Positions 7,975-17,138 of a DNA stretch of 42,327 nt are shown in pieces. A model generated the notes under the pieces. It was not told the origin of the DNA. It was given only the letters and a program-made list of their open reading frames with translations, and did no database searches. This stretch comes from Massilia cavernae (GTDB lineage Bacteria; Pseudomonadota; Gammaproteobacteria; Burkholderiales; Burkholderiaceae_D): assembly GCF_003590855.1 (NCBI RefSeq), contig NZ_QYUP01000152.1, positions 1 through 42,327 on the forward strand, written 5' to 3'. Both the position numbers and the translations under genes were made by a program. Position 1 is the first letter of the stretch; each line of letters begins with the position of its first letter.

Positions 7975-8946
7975 TTGAACATCCTGCTGGTGCGCGTCTC
8001 CTCGCTGGGCGACGTGCTGCACAACCTGCCGATGGTGGCCGACATCCTGCGCCGCCATCCGGATGCGAACATCGACTGGGTGGTGGAGGAGGGCTATGTC
8101 AGCCTGGTGCGCCTGAACCCGCACGTCCGCAACATCATCCCGTTCGCGCTGCGCCGCTGGCGCAAGAGCCTGGGCAAGAAGGAAACGCGCGACGAGATCC
8201 GCAGCTTCTTCGCCAGGCTGCGCAAGGAACGCTACGATTACGTGTTCGATACCCAGGGACTGCTCAAGACCGGCATCATCATGGGAGCCGCGCGCGGCAA
8301 TCACAAGATCGGCCTGGCCAACGGCAGCGAAGGCTCGGGCTACGAAGGCATCTCGCGCGTCTTCCATAGCAAAAGCATTCCGCTCGACCCGCGCACCCAT
8401 GCGGTGGCGCGCGGCCGGATGGTCGCGGGCGCCGCGCTCGGCTACCCGGTCGACACCGCGCCCGACTTTGGGCTGCCGGGCCCGCGCCCGGGCACGCGTC
8501 CGTACTGGATGCCGGCCGAGGAATACGCCGTGTTCTTCCACGGAACCGCGCGCGACGCCAAGAAGTGGGCGCCTGAAAACTGGATCGCCGCCGGCCGCGC
8601 GCTGGCGCCGATGCCGGTCCTGCTGGCCTGGGGTTCGCCCGGCGAAAAGCGCGAAGCGGAAGCCATCGCCGCCGGCGTGCCGAACGCGCTGGTGCTGCCC
8701 AAGCTGTCGATGGACGAAGCGGTGGAGCTGGCGCGCAATGCCGGCCTGGCGATCGGCGTCGACACCGGCCTGACCCATATCGCCGCCGCCTTCGTGCGCC
8801 CGACCATCGAGCTGTATTGCGATTCGCCGAAGTGGAAGACCGAAGGCAACTGGTCGCCGCGCATCGTCAACCTGGGCGACAAGGGCGCGCCGCCGTCCGT
8901 CGCCGACGTGCTGGAGGCGGTCGAACGCCTGAAGGGCCAGCCTTGA
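7975..8946 (+). CDS. waaC: Lipopolysaccharide heptosyltransferase I
   Basis: WaaC adds the first L-glycero-D-manno-heptose to Kdo2-lipid A at the cytoplasmic face of the inner membrane. The protein (323 residues, GT9 family) begins NILLVRVSSLGDVLHNLP, the standard N-terminus, and has the donor-binding D-T-G-L-T-H near residue 262. The start is TTG at 7975. No suitable ATG lies nearby, the family N-terminus begins exactly here, and AAGGG stands 7-8 bases upstream. Its stop overlaps the waaA start. Confidence 0.94.
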   Translation: MNILLVRVSSLGDVLHNLPMVADILRRHPDANIDWVVEEGYVSLVRLNPHVRNIIPFALRRWRKSLGKKETRDEIRSFFARLRKERYDYVFDTQGLLKTGIIMGAARGNHKIGLANGSEGSGYEGISRVFHSKSIPLDPRTHAVARGRMVAGAALGYPVDTAPDFGLPGPRPGTRPYWMPAEEYAVFFHGTARDAKKWAPENWIAAGRALAPMPVLLAWGSPGEKREAEAIAAGVPNALVLPKLSMDEAVELARNAGLAIGVDTGLTHIAAAFVRPTIELYCDSPKWKTEGNWSPRIVNLGDKGAPPSVADVLEAVERLKGQP

Positions 8947-10214
8947 ACCGTGCCGTGTATTCGGCGCTGTGGCTGGCGGCGCTGCCGTTCGTGCTGGGGC
9001 GCCTGTGGTGGCTCGGCATGCGCGAACCTGGCTACCGCCGCCACTGGGGCGAGCGCCTTGGCTTCTACGGCCGCCGCGACAGCGGCTGGCACGCGATCTG
9101 GGTGCATGCGGTGTCGGTGGGCGAGACGCGCGCCGCCGAACCGCTGGTCACCGCGCTGATGCAGGCCTACCCCGACAGCCGCATCGTGCTGACCCACATG
9201 ACCCCGACCGGCCGCGCGACCGGCCAGGCGCTGTACGCGAAGCACGGCGCGCGGCTGGTGCAAAGCTACCTGCCTTACGACCTCGAGTTCCTGGTGCGGC
9301 GCTTCCTGCGCTTCTACGCGCCGCGCATCTGCATCCTGATGGAGACCGAAGTCTGGCCCAACCTGGTCGCCGCCTGCGCCAAGCAGGAGGTGCCGGTGGC
9401 GCTGGTCAATGCGCGCCTGTCGGAGCGCTCGCTGCGGCGCGGCCAGCGTTTTGGCCGCCTGATGACGGGCGCGGCGCGCGGCATCGCGCTGGTGGCGGCG
9501 CAGACCGGCGCCGACGCGCAGCGCGTGCGCCTGCTCGGCGCGCCTCGGGTCGAGGTAACCGGCAGCATCAAGTTCGATGTCGCGGTGCCGCAGGCGGCGC
9601 TCGATACCGGCGCCTGGCTGCGCGCGCGCTTCAACGGACGCCCGGTGCTGCTGTGCGCCAGCACGCGCGAAGGCGAGGAGGCATTGATACTCGACGCATA
9701 CCAAGGCATGGCATCCAGGCCGGAAGGCATGCTGCTGGCGATCGTGCCGCGCCATCCGCAGCGCTTCGACGAGGTGGCGGCGCTGGTGGCGTCCAAAGGC
9801 CTGTCGCTGGTGCGCCGCTCGCAGCTTGGCGAGGACGCGCTGGTCGATGCCGACGTGGTGCTGGGCGACTCGATGGGCGAGATGTTCGCCTACTACGAGG
9901 CTTGCGATGTTGCCTACATCGGCGGCAGCCTGCTGCCGCTGGGCGGCCAGAACCTGATCGAGGCCTGCGCGCTGGCGCGGCCGGTCATCGTCGGCCCGCA
10001 CACCTTCAATTTTGAACAGGCGACCGAGGAAGCGATTGCCGCCGGCGGCGCGGCGCGGGTCCAGGATGCGGACGGCATGGTCGAACAGGGCGTGCGCTTG
10101 TTGCAAGACCGTGGCGCGCGCGCCACGATGGGACAACGCGCCGCGGGCTTCGCAAGGGCGCACGGGGGCGCTACCCTGCGCACGCTTGAACTGCTGCGGC
10201 CCTTAATCCACTAA
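8943..10214 (+). CDS. waaA: 3-deoxy-D-manno-octulosonic acid (Kdo) transferase
   Basis: WaaA (KdtA) transfers Kdo from CMP-Kdo to lipid IVA, an essential step in lipid A core assembly. It has 423 residues with an N-terminal membrane-anchor segment (LWLAALPFVLG). Other family landmarks are HAVSVGE, ETEVWPNL (about 133-141), NARLSERS, GSIKFD, the CMP-binding IVPRHPQRF and GGSLLPLGGQNLIEA. The TTG start at 8943 overlaps the waaC stop (TTGA). It has the same spacing to AAGGG as the waaC start, so the two genes are tightly coupled. Confidence 0.95.
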   Translation: MNRAVYSALWLAALPFVLGRLWWLGMREPGYRRHWGERLGFYGRRDSGWHAIWVHAVSVGETRAAEPLVTALMQAYPDSRIVLTHMTPTGRATGQALYAKHGARLVQSYLPYDLEFLVRRFLRFYAPRICILMETEVWPNLVAACAKQEVPVALVNARLSERSLRRGQRFGRLMTGAARGIALVAAQTGADAQRVRLLGAPRVEVTGSIKFDVAVPQAALDTGAWLRARFNGRPVLLCASTREGEEALILDAYQGMASRPEGMLLAIVPRHPQRFDEVAALVASKGLSLVRRSQLGEDALVDADVVLGDSMGEMFAYYEACDVAYIGGSLLPLGGQNLIEACALARPVIVGPHTFNFEQATEEAIAAGGAARVQDADGMVEQGVRLLQDRGARATMGQRAAGFARAHGGATLRTLELLRPLIH

Positions 10215-10257
10215 GTGTTTGTTACCATGACTCCCATAATAAAAGCTGGGGAAGTCC

Positions 10258-10815
10258 ATGTCAGGGTACAAGCATTCGAAACAGGCCGGCGTTGCACCGG
10301 CCGCCTTTGCCGGACCGGGCCGCCATGCGGTCAGCATGCCGGCGCCTCCCGGCGCGGCCAATGACGGCGCCGCACCCACCTTGCATAACGATTCTGCGCG
10401 AGCGGGGATGCTGTTCAAGGTGCGGTATTCCCTGGCCGAGTATGCGGGCTTCATGTGGGAGCACGGCGGCTACCTGATCCGCCGCCGCAAGCTGGGCTTC
10501 CTGCGCACTTACCTGATGCTGCTGAAGAGCACTGGCGCGGCCGCGCTGAACTTTGCCGCGGCCGGGCGGGGCAGGCTGGATTATGAATTTACCATCGACG
10601 ACCACGGCATCGTGCGCAGCTGCGCGCGCGGCGTGACCCTGATCGCGTGGGATGACGTGATGCGCATCCGGCGTTACCGGCGCGGTTACCTGATGGTTCT
10701 CAAGCGCGGGACCTTGCCGATTCCTTACCGTTGCCTGGGCAAGTCGGATGTGGCCGGGATGGAGAGGTATGCGGAGATGTTGAAGCTGGCCGCGCAACGG
10801 GCCGTGCAGATGTAA
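10258..10815 (+). CDS. YcxB-like conserved protein
   Basis: This is a 185-residue protein. An unstructured Ala/Pro/Gly-rich stretch (1-48) precedes a domain beginning MLFKVRYSLAEYAGFM. It contains a hydrophobic or amphipathic part (FLRTYLMLLKSTGAAALNF) and then a beta-rich segment (YEFTIDDHGIVRS, LIAWDDVMRIRRY, MVLKRGTLPIPYRCL). This order resembles the YcxB-like family of membrane-anchored proteins of unknown role. GGGGAAG before the ATG supports 10258. The start could also be the internal Met near residue 51, where the recognisable domain begins. No function is proposed. Confidence 0.72.
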   Translation: MSGYKHSKQAGVAPAAFAGPGRHAVSMPAPPGAANDGAAPTLHNDSARAGMLFKVRYSLAEYAGFMWEHGGYLIRRRKLGFLRTYLMLLKSTGAAALNFAAAGRGRLDYEFTIDDHGIVRSCARGVTLIAWDDVMRIRRYRRGYLMVLKRGTLPIPYRCLGKSDVAGMERYAEMLKLAAQRAVQM

Positions 10816-10908
10816 TCAAATTCATGGCGCCGCATCGGCTCGGCGTCCAACTGACGGCGCACGAAGTGTAACGCTCGCACGCCGATCACTTGCCACGCTG
10901 TCCCGCTG

Positions 10909-12708
10909 TCATTTGTAATTATCCGGATCGATGACTGGCGTCCCTCGATGGGCGAACACGTCGCCACCGCGCGGATGGAGTTGCTTCTTGCGCTTCTCGT
11001 TCGACGGTGGGCTGACCAGGACGATCGAGGCCTCGTTGTGGTCGCGCAGGTTGATTGCTGCGCTGATGCCGCCGTCGCGGTAGCTGCCCATGACGCCGAT
11101 GGCCATTTGCATGAACAGGGTAGCCGCGCCCGTATTGCCCAGGCGCTTATCTGTATCGATAAACTGGCTGGATTTGCCGCTGTCGATCTCCGGCCCGCCG
11201 CTCGCGGCGTGCGCGTCCAAGGCGCCGTGTAGGGCAATCATTTGGTCGGAATTGCCCCCGGTGGCGGCGATAACGCGGGCTGGCGCGTCGGCGCGCTGCG
11301 CTTCAGGCAATGTTTGCAGCGCCGCCTGCCAGCCCGCCTGCAGGGCCTTCTGCCGCTCGTCGCGGCGGGTAAGCGGCTTGCCATGTTCGTCGACAAAGTG
11401 GACGAAGGTGGGACGATGGATGAAGCCGAGCGTGGGCAGCCGGTCGAAGGTGTCCAGCTGATCCCGGTTCCAGGGAATCGGGAACCAGGGAGTCGGTGTC
11501 CATTCCTTCGGTGGGCGATGCGCGAATGGGTTGAGGTCGGCCAATGTGCCGACGAAGCCGGTACCACGGATGTCGGGGCGCTGCGCGAAGGCCGCAGCCG
11601 CTTCCAGCCATTCGCTGACAAGTGGCATGCGCTGCACCGCAGTGCCCTTATTGCGAGTGGGATCGGCGCCCACCTGGGCGGGTGTCCGTGTGATCTGCTT
11701 GCGGTCCGGGTGTGGGACGGATTCCTCCAGCTCGCAGTACATCCAACGAAATATTTTCTGCACGAAGTTGTTGTCCGGGTCGTCCCAAACGAACGGGCGC
11801 ACCGGGTCGACCCGCTCGCGCCGCGCCAGCACGAACAGCGCAGAAGCGTCGGGCATTTCGGGGATGTAATAGCCGTCCTTGAGCAACTCCGGCGTGCCTT
11901 CCGGCCGCTTGTCATCGCGCGTCCCCATGCTGTCCTCGGAGTTCAGGACGATATATGGCACATCGGGATGGGCGTCGAAGAAGGCGAATATGTCCTCAAG
12001 AATACGGTCAGGATGTTCATCGAAGCGCCGTGGCCCGACGACGAAAAGGTGCCAGGCCATGCCGGACGAATCAGCACCGCCGGCAAGCCCTGGATTGGGT
12101 AGGTCGGGCGTGTCGGCCCGTTCTGGCTTTAGTTCCGGCGCTTCCGCATTGAAAACTGGAACACCATAGTACATCGGGGTGTATTGCGCGCCGTTCTGGA
12201 GAGTGTGTTCATTGCGCCCGCCCCCGGTGCCTGCCTTGTCCATCGCGCTCCAGTCATATTTTTCCTTGTCCTGTTCACGGATGGTCGTGTGTGGACTCCC
12301 CGCCTGAAGCGCTTCCCACAGCTTGCCTTGGCGGTACTTGTCGAGCGTCACCCCTAAGCCGATCACTTCAAGCACATATTCGCGCCTGGACTGGTCGCTT
12401 GCAACGGCGACACCTTGCATCCGGCTGGCCGTTTTCTGCTCGCTCGCTTGCGCGCTCCTGCTCGCCATCGTCCAGCGTGCTCCCAGGGATAGCGTCACGA
12501 CCGCCAGCGGCAACAGGACGCCCCACCTCACCACCGGCCAGATCCACTTGTCGTTCATAAATTGCTCCTCCGTCAGAATAAAGGAATCCGGTTGAATTAC
12601 CTGTGCCGCGAACATGATCCAAAGAGGAATCAGGATCGTCAGTACCACCAACCCACCGCACAGGTATTTCCTCAGTTGCGGGCGCGGCGCGCCTGTCATG
12701 GTCGTCAT
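10909..12708 (-). CDS. Tla3-like type VI lipase adaptor (DUF2875)
   Basis: This 599-residue protein has two N-terminal membrane segments (about 13-36 and 54-74) and a long soluble region with VFNAEAPELKPERA, WHLFVVGPRRFDEHPDRILEDI and PYIVLNSEDSMG. The layout and its position directly after a Tle3-type lipase fit the DUF2875 family. In Pseudomonas aeruginosa that family includes Tla3, the adaptor that brings Tle3 to its VgrG. The start overlaps the end of the upstream gene by 4 bases, so the two are translationally coupled. Recognition is from memory of family and context, not from a search. Confidence 0.72.
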   Translation of the reverse strand: MTTMTGAPRPQLRKYLCGGLVVLTILIPLWIMFAAQVIQPDSFILTEEQFMNDKWIWPVVRWGVLLPLAVVTLSLGARWTMASRSAQASEQKTASRMQGVAVASDQSRREYVLEVIGLGVTLDKYRQGKLWEALQAGSPHTTIREQDKEKYDWSAMDKAGTGGGRNEHTLQNGAQYTPMYYGVPVFNAEAPELKPERADTPDLPNPGLAGGADSSGMAWHLFVVGPRRFDEHPDRILEDIFAFFDAHPDVPYIVLNSEDSMGTRDDKRPEGTPELLKDGYYIPEMPDASALFVLARRERVDPVRPFVWDDPDNNFVQKIFRWMYCELEESVPHPDRKQITRTPAQVGADPTRNKGTAVQRMPLVSEWLEAAAAFAQRPDIRGTGFVGTLADLNPFAHRPPKEWTPTPWFPIPWNRDQLDTFDRLPTLGFIHRPTFVHFVDEHGKPLTRRDERQKALQAGWQAALQTLPEAQRADAPARVIAATGGNSDQMIALHGALDAHAASGGPEIDSGKSSQFIDTDKRLGNTGAATLFMQMAIGVMGSYRDGGISAAINLRDHNEASIVLVSPPSNEKRKKQLHPRGGDVFAHRGTPVIDPDNYK

Positions 12709-15044
12709 GCTCCCGCCTTGCGGCCAGGAGCGGCCGCTTTGGTCACTCGATTGGGACCGTCAGGCTGGGCCTTTCGTGTGCGGATGCCTTGCATCGTTTC
12801 GCAGACGACAGTTGACGGCAAGCCGGTGTGCAGGGGCGGTACGCAGGCCGGCAGTTCGCCGGAACTGTAGTAGCGAGCATTGCCTTCGATGAGTTCCTTG
12901 CGCGCTGGCGTTTCGACGTCCCAGTAGGCCTTGAATTTGGAAGCGAATTTGTCCCATAGCAGGATCGAGTTTCGAATGGGCGCTCGTGGGTTGTTTTGCA
13001 AGCGCCAGTCGGCCACCGCGCACAGATAGGCATAGAAATGCGGATCGGTAGACGCCAGCCCGCCGCCGATCGCAAGGTCGTACGCAGTGACGTTGCTGTG
13101 GTTTTTGGCGCTGCCGATGATCGCGCCGTGGAACGACTTCGGGCTTACCTCATGCTGCCAGCGCTTGCGCCCCTCGTTTGGACTTTCCTGCACCAGCGCG
13201 ATCACTCTGCCATCCGGGTAGCGCACGACTTCAAGAATCCTGCGGCACGCTTCCGGGCCTAGCGGGACCAGGTTCTTGTCTTCGTTGTAGCGCGCCTCCA
13301 CCAGCTTGCGTTCGGGCAGCGGCAGCGTTTGCGGCGCGCCGGGGCGGCGCGGAGCGCCCGAGGGATTAGGGCATTCCTCGCGCCATGCCTTGAGTCCGCT
13401 GCCGCTGGTAATGGCAATTGCCGCGTCGATCGGATCGACTTCCTCGCAGGGCCCCTGGTCTGCGGCTGACAGCTTGGCCTGGGCAGAGTTTTTCGGTATG
13501 TTTTTCGGGTCGATCTGGCCGCTGCCGCGCAGGTCGGCTGGCGCCGGCACGCGCAGCGGTTCGCCATTGATCATGCGGACGCCATCGCGCTTGCCCGCCT
13601 CGGTCCGCAAGAATTCCCAGCGGCTCGGCTTGGGCGGCCATGCGGCTTCCTCATGGTTTGCGCGGTGCCCGCGATTAGCGGCCGCAACGTGGGCATGATC
13701 ATCTTCGTCTTCGGTGCGCAAGGCGAAGTCATGTGGCGGCTGTCCCACCAACACGGGGCTGGCAGTTTTTCGAATCAGATCAACACGTTGTTTGCCGGTG
13801 AACACGCGCTGATAGAAGCTGTGGCCCAATTCGGAAAGCGGCTTGCGATCTTGCTGCTCGGTAGTCCATCGAGGGGCGGAATCACCCCATAGGCTGCGCT
13901 GTTTCTCCATCCTGGTCTTCGAGAGGGCTGTGCCGCTCATATAGTCCGGCACGCCTTGCCAGCCGATGCCCTTCATATTGTCGAGCGCGACGGTCATGTC
14001 TTCGGGACAGAAGTACAGATACACCTTGCCCCGGTTGTCGCGGTCGGCGCTCGCACTCCATTTGGCGCCGACCATGGCGTGATATTTCCCGTGGTCGGTC
14101 AGCGCCGTCAGCGCCGGCGTGGTGTGTCTTTTCGTCGCGACGCCCTGCACGATGTTGACCAGCGTACGCAGACGCGCGTCGAAGGTTTGGCGCGCGTTGA
14201 TCGCGTCGAAGTGGCTGTCCATGGCCGCGTCGCTGCCGCCGCTGAGCGTTTCCAGCGCATCAAACATCAGGGTCGTATCCTCGTCCAGGCTGTATGGTGG
14301 ATGCGTGAGAATCAGCGTGTCGGCAGGCCGCTGCCCCTGGTCGAGCAGGAACGCCTGCGCCAGCAACGATATCAGGCAGCCCTGGCTGTGTGCGACGACG
14401 TTGACCACCTCGTTCGCGTCGTAATCGCGGATCATTGCAATCAGGGCAGCCAGCCGCTTTGCGGCGAGCACCATGTACATCCGGCCAGGCGCGCTCAAGA
14501 GCGGCCGCACTGGGTCGCCTCCCACATCGGCAGGGGCGGACAGGCCGCGGTTCCACATGTCGGGCAGCGTGCTGGTGGCGTTGCCGAACGGACCTCCACC
14601 CTTCGATAAATCCTTGTCCAGCCGGTTGCCGAAGCGGTCGATGTGCTGGCCGTTTTTTGTTCCGGCTTCTTTCTTTAATTCTCTGAATCCCCAGTAGAAC
14701 GGAATCACCGGGCTATGCGTCTTGCCGTCCATCTTGCGTTTGAAGAATACTGCATCCGGGTCAGGCTCCACCACGTCTTTGTCCCTGGCGTTTGGCATGC
14801 GGTAGCTGCCTGGAACGAACCGGCCCCTCTGGCCGGCTTGAACGCCGAGCAGCCGAACGTCGAGGCCGTTGCACAAGCCTTCCTCCACCGCGCTAAAACT
14901 GGTGCCGACATCATTGACGCCATGAATCACAATGACATTGCAGGGCAGGTCGGGTTTAACGTCGACCTTCTTGTCGGATCGACGATCGGATTGCAGGACG
15001 CTGGTTTCCTGTCCAATCACATACGGCTCTCGTGGATAAAGCAT
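12705..15044 (-). CDS. Tle3-like type VI secretion lipase effector (DUF3274-like)
   Basis: This large alpha/beta-hydrolase (779 residues) begins with a strand-loop CNVIVIHGVNDVG (about 35-47, oxyanion side). It carries the nucleophile elbow AHSQG (218-222, Ser about 220), a variant of GxSxG. A long C-terminal extension contains WEFLRTEAGKRDGVRMINGE and LAIGGGLASTDPHFYAYLC. Size, motif and the following DUF2875 gene match Tle3 antibacterial phospholipases, which act on membrane lipids in target cells. There is no signal peptide, as expected for a T6SS cargo. GAGGAG lies before the ATG. No vgrG, PAAR or immunity gene is adjacent. Confidence 0.75.
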   Translation of the reverse strand: MLYPREPYVIGQETSVLQSDRRSDKKVDVKPDLPCNVIVIHGVNDVGTSFSAVEEGLCNGLDVRLLGVQAGQRGRFVPGSYRMPNARDKDVVEPDPDAVFFKRKMDGKTHSPVIPFYWGFRELKKEAGTKNGQHIDRFGNRLDKDLSKGGGPFGNATSTLPDMWNRGLSAPADVGGDPVRPLLSAPGRMYMVLAAKRLAALIAMIRDYDANEVVNVVAHSQGCLISLLAQAFLLDQGQRPADTLILTHPPYSLDEDTTLMFDALETLSGGSDAAMDSHFDAINARQTFDARLRTLVNIVQGVATKRHTTPALTALTDHGKYHAMVGAKWSASADRDNRGKVYLYFCPEDMTVALDNMKGIGWQGVPDYMSGTALSKTRMEKQRSLWGDSAPRWTTEQQDRKPLSELGHSFYQRVFTGKQRVDLIRKTASPVLVGQPPHDFALRTEDEDDHAHVAAANRGHRANHEEAAWPPKPSRWEFLRTEAGKRDGVRMINGEPLRVPAPADLRGSGQIDPKNIPKNSAQAKLSAADQGPCEEVDPIDAAIAITSGSGLKAWREECPNPSGAPRRPGAPQTLPLPERKLVEARYNEDKNLVPLGPEACRRILEVVRYPDGRVIALVQESPNEGRKRWQHEVSPKSFHGAIIGSAKNHSNVTAYDLAIGGGLASTDPHFYAYLCAVADWRLQNNPRAPIRNSILLWDKFASKFKAYWDVETPARKELIEGNARYYSSGELPACVPPLHTGLPSTVVCETMQGIRTRKAQPDGPNRVTKAAAPGRKAGA

Positions 15045-15431
15045 GCGGTCTCCTCATTTGCGCGGCATACGGCTGTTGAAGGCAAGTACGATCCCGCTTG
15101 GGCGACGCCGACGCTATTACCTCGGCATGCAAATAAGCATTTTGTCTCTTGTCGTAATGACAGACATGAGATTTCGCAACTAATCGGGGAGATCAGATAT
15201 CGTCACGCTCACGGACGCTGGCTTGGGATTGCACGTGCGCGTGGTCGAGGGGAAGGAGAAGACGTCGCGCTGCGCGAGCCTCGGGAACGGGGGAACGTGT
15301 TCGGTGGGTTGCTGGCGATTGACGGAGGGCGGCGACGGGGAAGTCGATTGATTCCGACGGTGGCAGCTTACGGATCGAAGTTTGCGACCGGATACCGCGG
15401 CTGCCGCCGAGGCCGCGCATCCGCCGATTTC
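15045..15431. other. 387-bp non-coding stretch upstream of tle3-like gene
   Basis: No frame here has family-like content on either strand. Frames that cross it are shadows of neighbouring genes. It should hold the promoter of the tle3-tla3 pair. It contains no recognisable immunity, PAAR or VgrG fragment. Confidence 0.6.
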
Positions 15432-16334
15432 TTATCCAAACAACACTGGCAATTCCTGCGAACGCTGGCGCAATGCTGCGCGGGCGCCGTCGTAATCGGG
15501 ATATACCGACCCGACCTGGGCCCAGAAACGCGGGCTGTGGTTCATTTCCAGCAAGTGCGCCAGTTCGTGCGCCACCACATAGTCGATCAGCGGCAGCGAG
15601 AAATGGATCAGGCGCCAGTTCAGGCGGATGTCGCCGCCAACCGTGCACGATCCCCAGCGCGTTCCGGCAGACGACAGCGTCATCGTCGAATACGTCACCC
15701 CGAGCCGCGGCGCATACACGTCCAGCCGCTCCAGGAACAGCCGCCTGGCCTCGTCCTGGTACCAGATTTTCACCCGTTCCTTCAGCTGCCATTCCGCCAG
15801 CCCCGGCACCACGCCCAGCCGCAGTTCGCGCGATTCGGCTTCGTAGATGCAGTGGCTGCGCGCGGCTTCCTCCAGCCGCAGCGTGATGTCGCCGCCCAGG
15901 TAGGGCAGCTGGGCGCCGTCCTGCCAGCACACGGGCGGACGCTCGTCGCGGGTGGCGCGCCGTTCGCCGCGCTCGTGCAGCTTGTTGATGATCCAGCGCT
16001 GCTTGGCGCGGATGGCGTTGTCGATTTCGGCCAGGGTGATGCGCCTTGGCGCGGTGACGCGCAGGCCGTTATCGTCGATCATGAAACCGATCGAGCGGCG
16101 CGTGGAGCGGCGCAGTTCGAAGTCGAGGAAATGGGCGCCAAGCTGGATGCGGCGCAGCGGCGGCGCGTCGGGTGCGCGCGGCGGGGTGGGGAAAGCGATG
16201 CGCGGCGGCGCAGGCGGCGCCTTGAACAGCGGCTGCGGCGGCGGTGACGGACTTTTGGCGGCCGGTTCGAGCGCCGCGAAAAAGTCCTGTGCAAATAATT
16301 CGAGTTGGTGCCCGTTGATCTTTGGTGACGTCAT
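15432..16334 (-). CDS. YgjP-like (DUF45) zinc metallopeptidase
   Basis: The protein has 300 residues. A proline-rich N-terminal region (about 20-60) is followed by a DUF45/YgjP domain. The RWGSC motif precedes the zinc site HELAH (about 256-260), with the downstream NHSPRFW (third ligand His about 266). The family is related to SprT-like and WLM peptidases. Its substrates are mostly unknown. ATG 16334 (MTSPKING) is chosen because a longer frame upstream would run into plsC, which ends at 16373. It is the last gene of the reverse-strand housekeeping cluster. Confidence 0.85.
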   Translation of the reverse strand: MTSPKINGHQLELFAQDFFAALEPAAKSPSPPPQPLFKAPPAPPRIAFPTPPRAPDAPPLRRIQLGAHFLDFELRRSTRRSIGFMIDDNGLRVTAPRRITLAEIDNAIRAKQRWIINKLHERGERRATRDERPPVCWQDGAQLPYLGGDITLRLEEAARSHCIYEAESRELRLGVVPGLAEWQLKERVKIWYQDEARRLFLERLDVYAPRLGVTYSTMTLSSAGTRWGSCTVGGDIRLNWRLIHFSLPLIDYVVAHELAHLLEMNHSPRFWAQVGSVYPDYDGARAALRQRSQELPVLFG

Positions 16335-16372
16335 GTTTTGCTGCGATGCCCGGATCAGGGCGCCCATTTCGC

Positions 16373-17113
16373 TTAGCCAGCTTTGTAGGCGTGGGGTGAA
16401 ATGACGCGCATTTCTGACTCTGTCCAATTTTGCACCTCTTCCATCATGCTGTCGGCCGTGTGGCCTTCCGGGGATATTGGTTTTCCGATCGATACGGTAA
16501 TGAGGCCGGGGCGCTTGATGAACGAGTTCTTCGGCCAGCACTCGCCCGAGTTCAGCGCGATCGGCACGACCACCGTGCTGGTTTCGATGGCAAGGCGCGT
16601 TCCTCCGCTCTTGTACTTGCCAGCTTTTCCAACGGGGATGCGTGTCCCTTCAGGGAACATGATAATCCATTGGCCATCGGCCAAGCGGCGTTTTCCCTGC
16701 GCTACAACATGTTTGAATGCGTATTTCCCCCGGCTGCGGTCGATCGGGATCATGCGCAGCAGCGCCATGCCCCAGCCGAAGAAGGGAATGTAGAGGATCT
16801 CTTTCTTGAAGACGTAGACCAGCGGGTGGGTGAGGCTGGGCAGCAGGAAGATGGTCTCCCACGCCGACTGGTGTTTCGACAGCACGATCGCCGGCGAATC
16901 GGGCAGGTTGTCGTAGCCCTTGAACTGGTAGCGGATGCCGCAGATGGCCTTGGCCGCCCAGATGACGAACACGTTCCAGCGCGAGGTGATGTAGAAACGC
17001 TTGTTGTAGGGCAGGGGCGCGGCCAGCATGCAGACCCAAACCCATGTGACGGTGGCCAGTATCATCACGATGGTAAACAGCAGTGAACGCAGGAACAGGG
17101 TGAAATTGCGCAA
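16373..17113 (-). CDS. plsC: 1-acyl-sn-glycerol-3-phosphate acyltransferase
   Basis: PlsC acylates lysophosphatidic acid to phosphatidic acid at the inner membrane. The 246-residue protein has an N-terminal membrane segment (about 8-33), an acyltransferase motif I with His81 and Glu86 in SKHQSAWET, the substrate motif FPEGTR (153-158) and VPIALNSG. The canonical motif has Asp where this has Glu (HX4E). It follows gmhB closely in the same direction, as in many Burkholderiales. Confidence 0.92.
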   Translation of the reverse strand: MRNFTLFLRSLLFTIVMILATVTWVWVCMLAAPLPYNKRFYITSRWNVFVIWAAKAICGIRYQFKGYDNLPDSPAIVLSKHQSAWETIFLLPSLTHPLVYVFKKEILYIPFFGWGMALLRMIPIDRSRGKYAFKHVVAQGKRRLADGQWIIMFPEGTRIPVGKAGKYKSGGTRLAIETSTVVVPIALNSGECWPKNSFIKRPGLITVSIGKPISPEGHTADSMMEEVQNWTESEMRVISPHAYKAG

Positions 17114-17138
17114 AGAAGTCTCCGGATTTTTTGTTGTT

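Noticed and set aside
6565..8778. 737-residue reverse-strand open frame over the phosphomannomutase and waaC genes
   Set aside because: It is a shadow of two well-recognised forward genes. High-GC codon use leaves the antisense frame open. Its His/Arg/Gln-rich content has no family-like sequence.
8442..10163. 573-residue reverse-strand frame over waaC and waaA
   Set aside because: Same shadow effect; the forward genes carry complete family motifs.
10258..10815. The YcxB-like gene as the tle3 immunity gene
   Set aside because: It is on the other strand, has no signal peptide or lipobox, and looks like a cytosolic or membrane-anchored protein. Tle3 immunity proteins are periplasmic. Kept only as a weak possibility in the findings.
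15193..15930. Reverse-strand frame covering the 15045-15431 gap, considered as a possible missing immunity protein
   Set aside because: No signal peptide or lipobox. Its sequence is Arg/Pro/Ala-rich as in shadow frames, and half of it lies in another frame of the YgjP-like gene.
14715..16247. 510-residue forward frame across the tle3 upstream region and the YgjP-like gene
   Set aside because: It overlaps real genes on the other strand and contains no recognisable domain.
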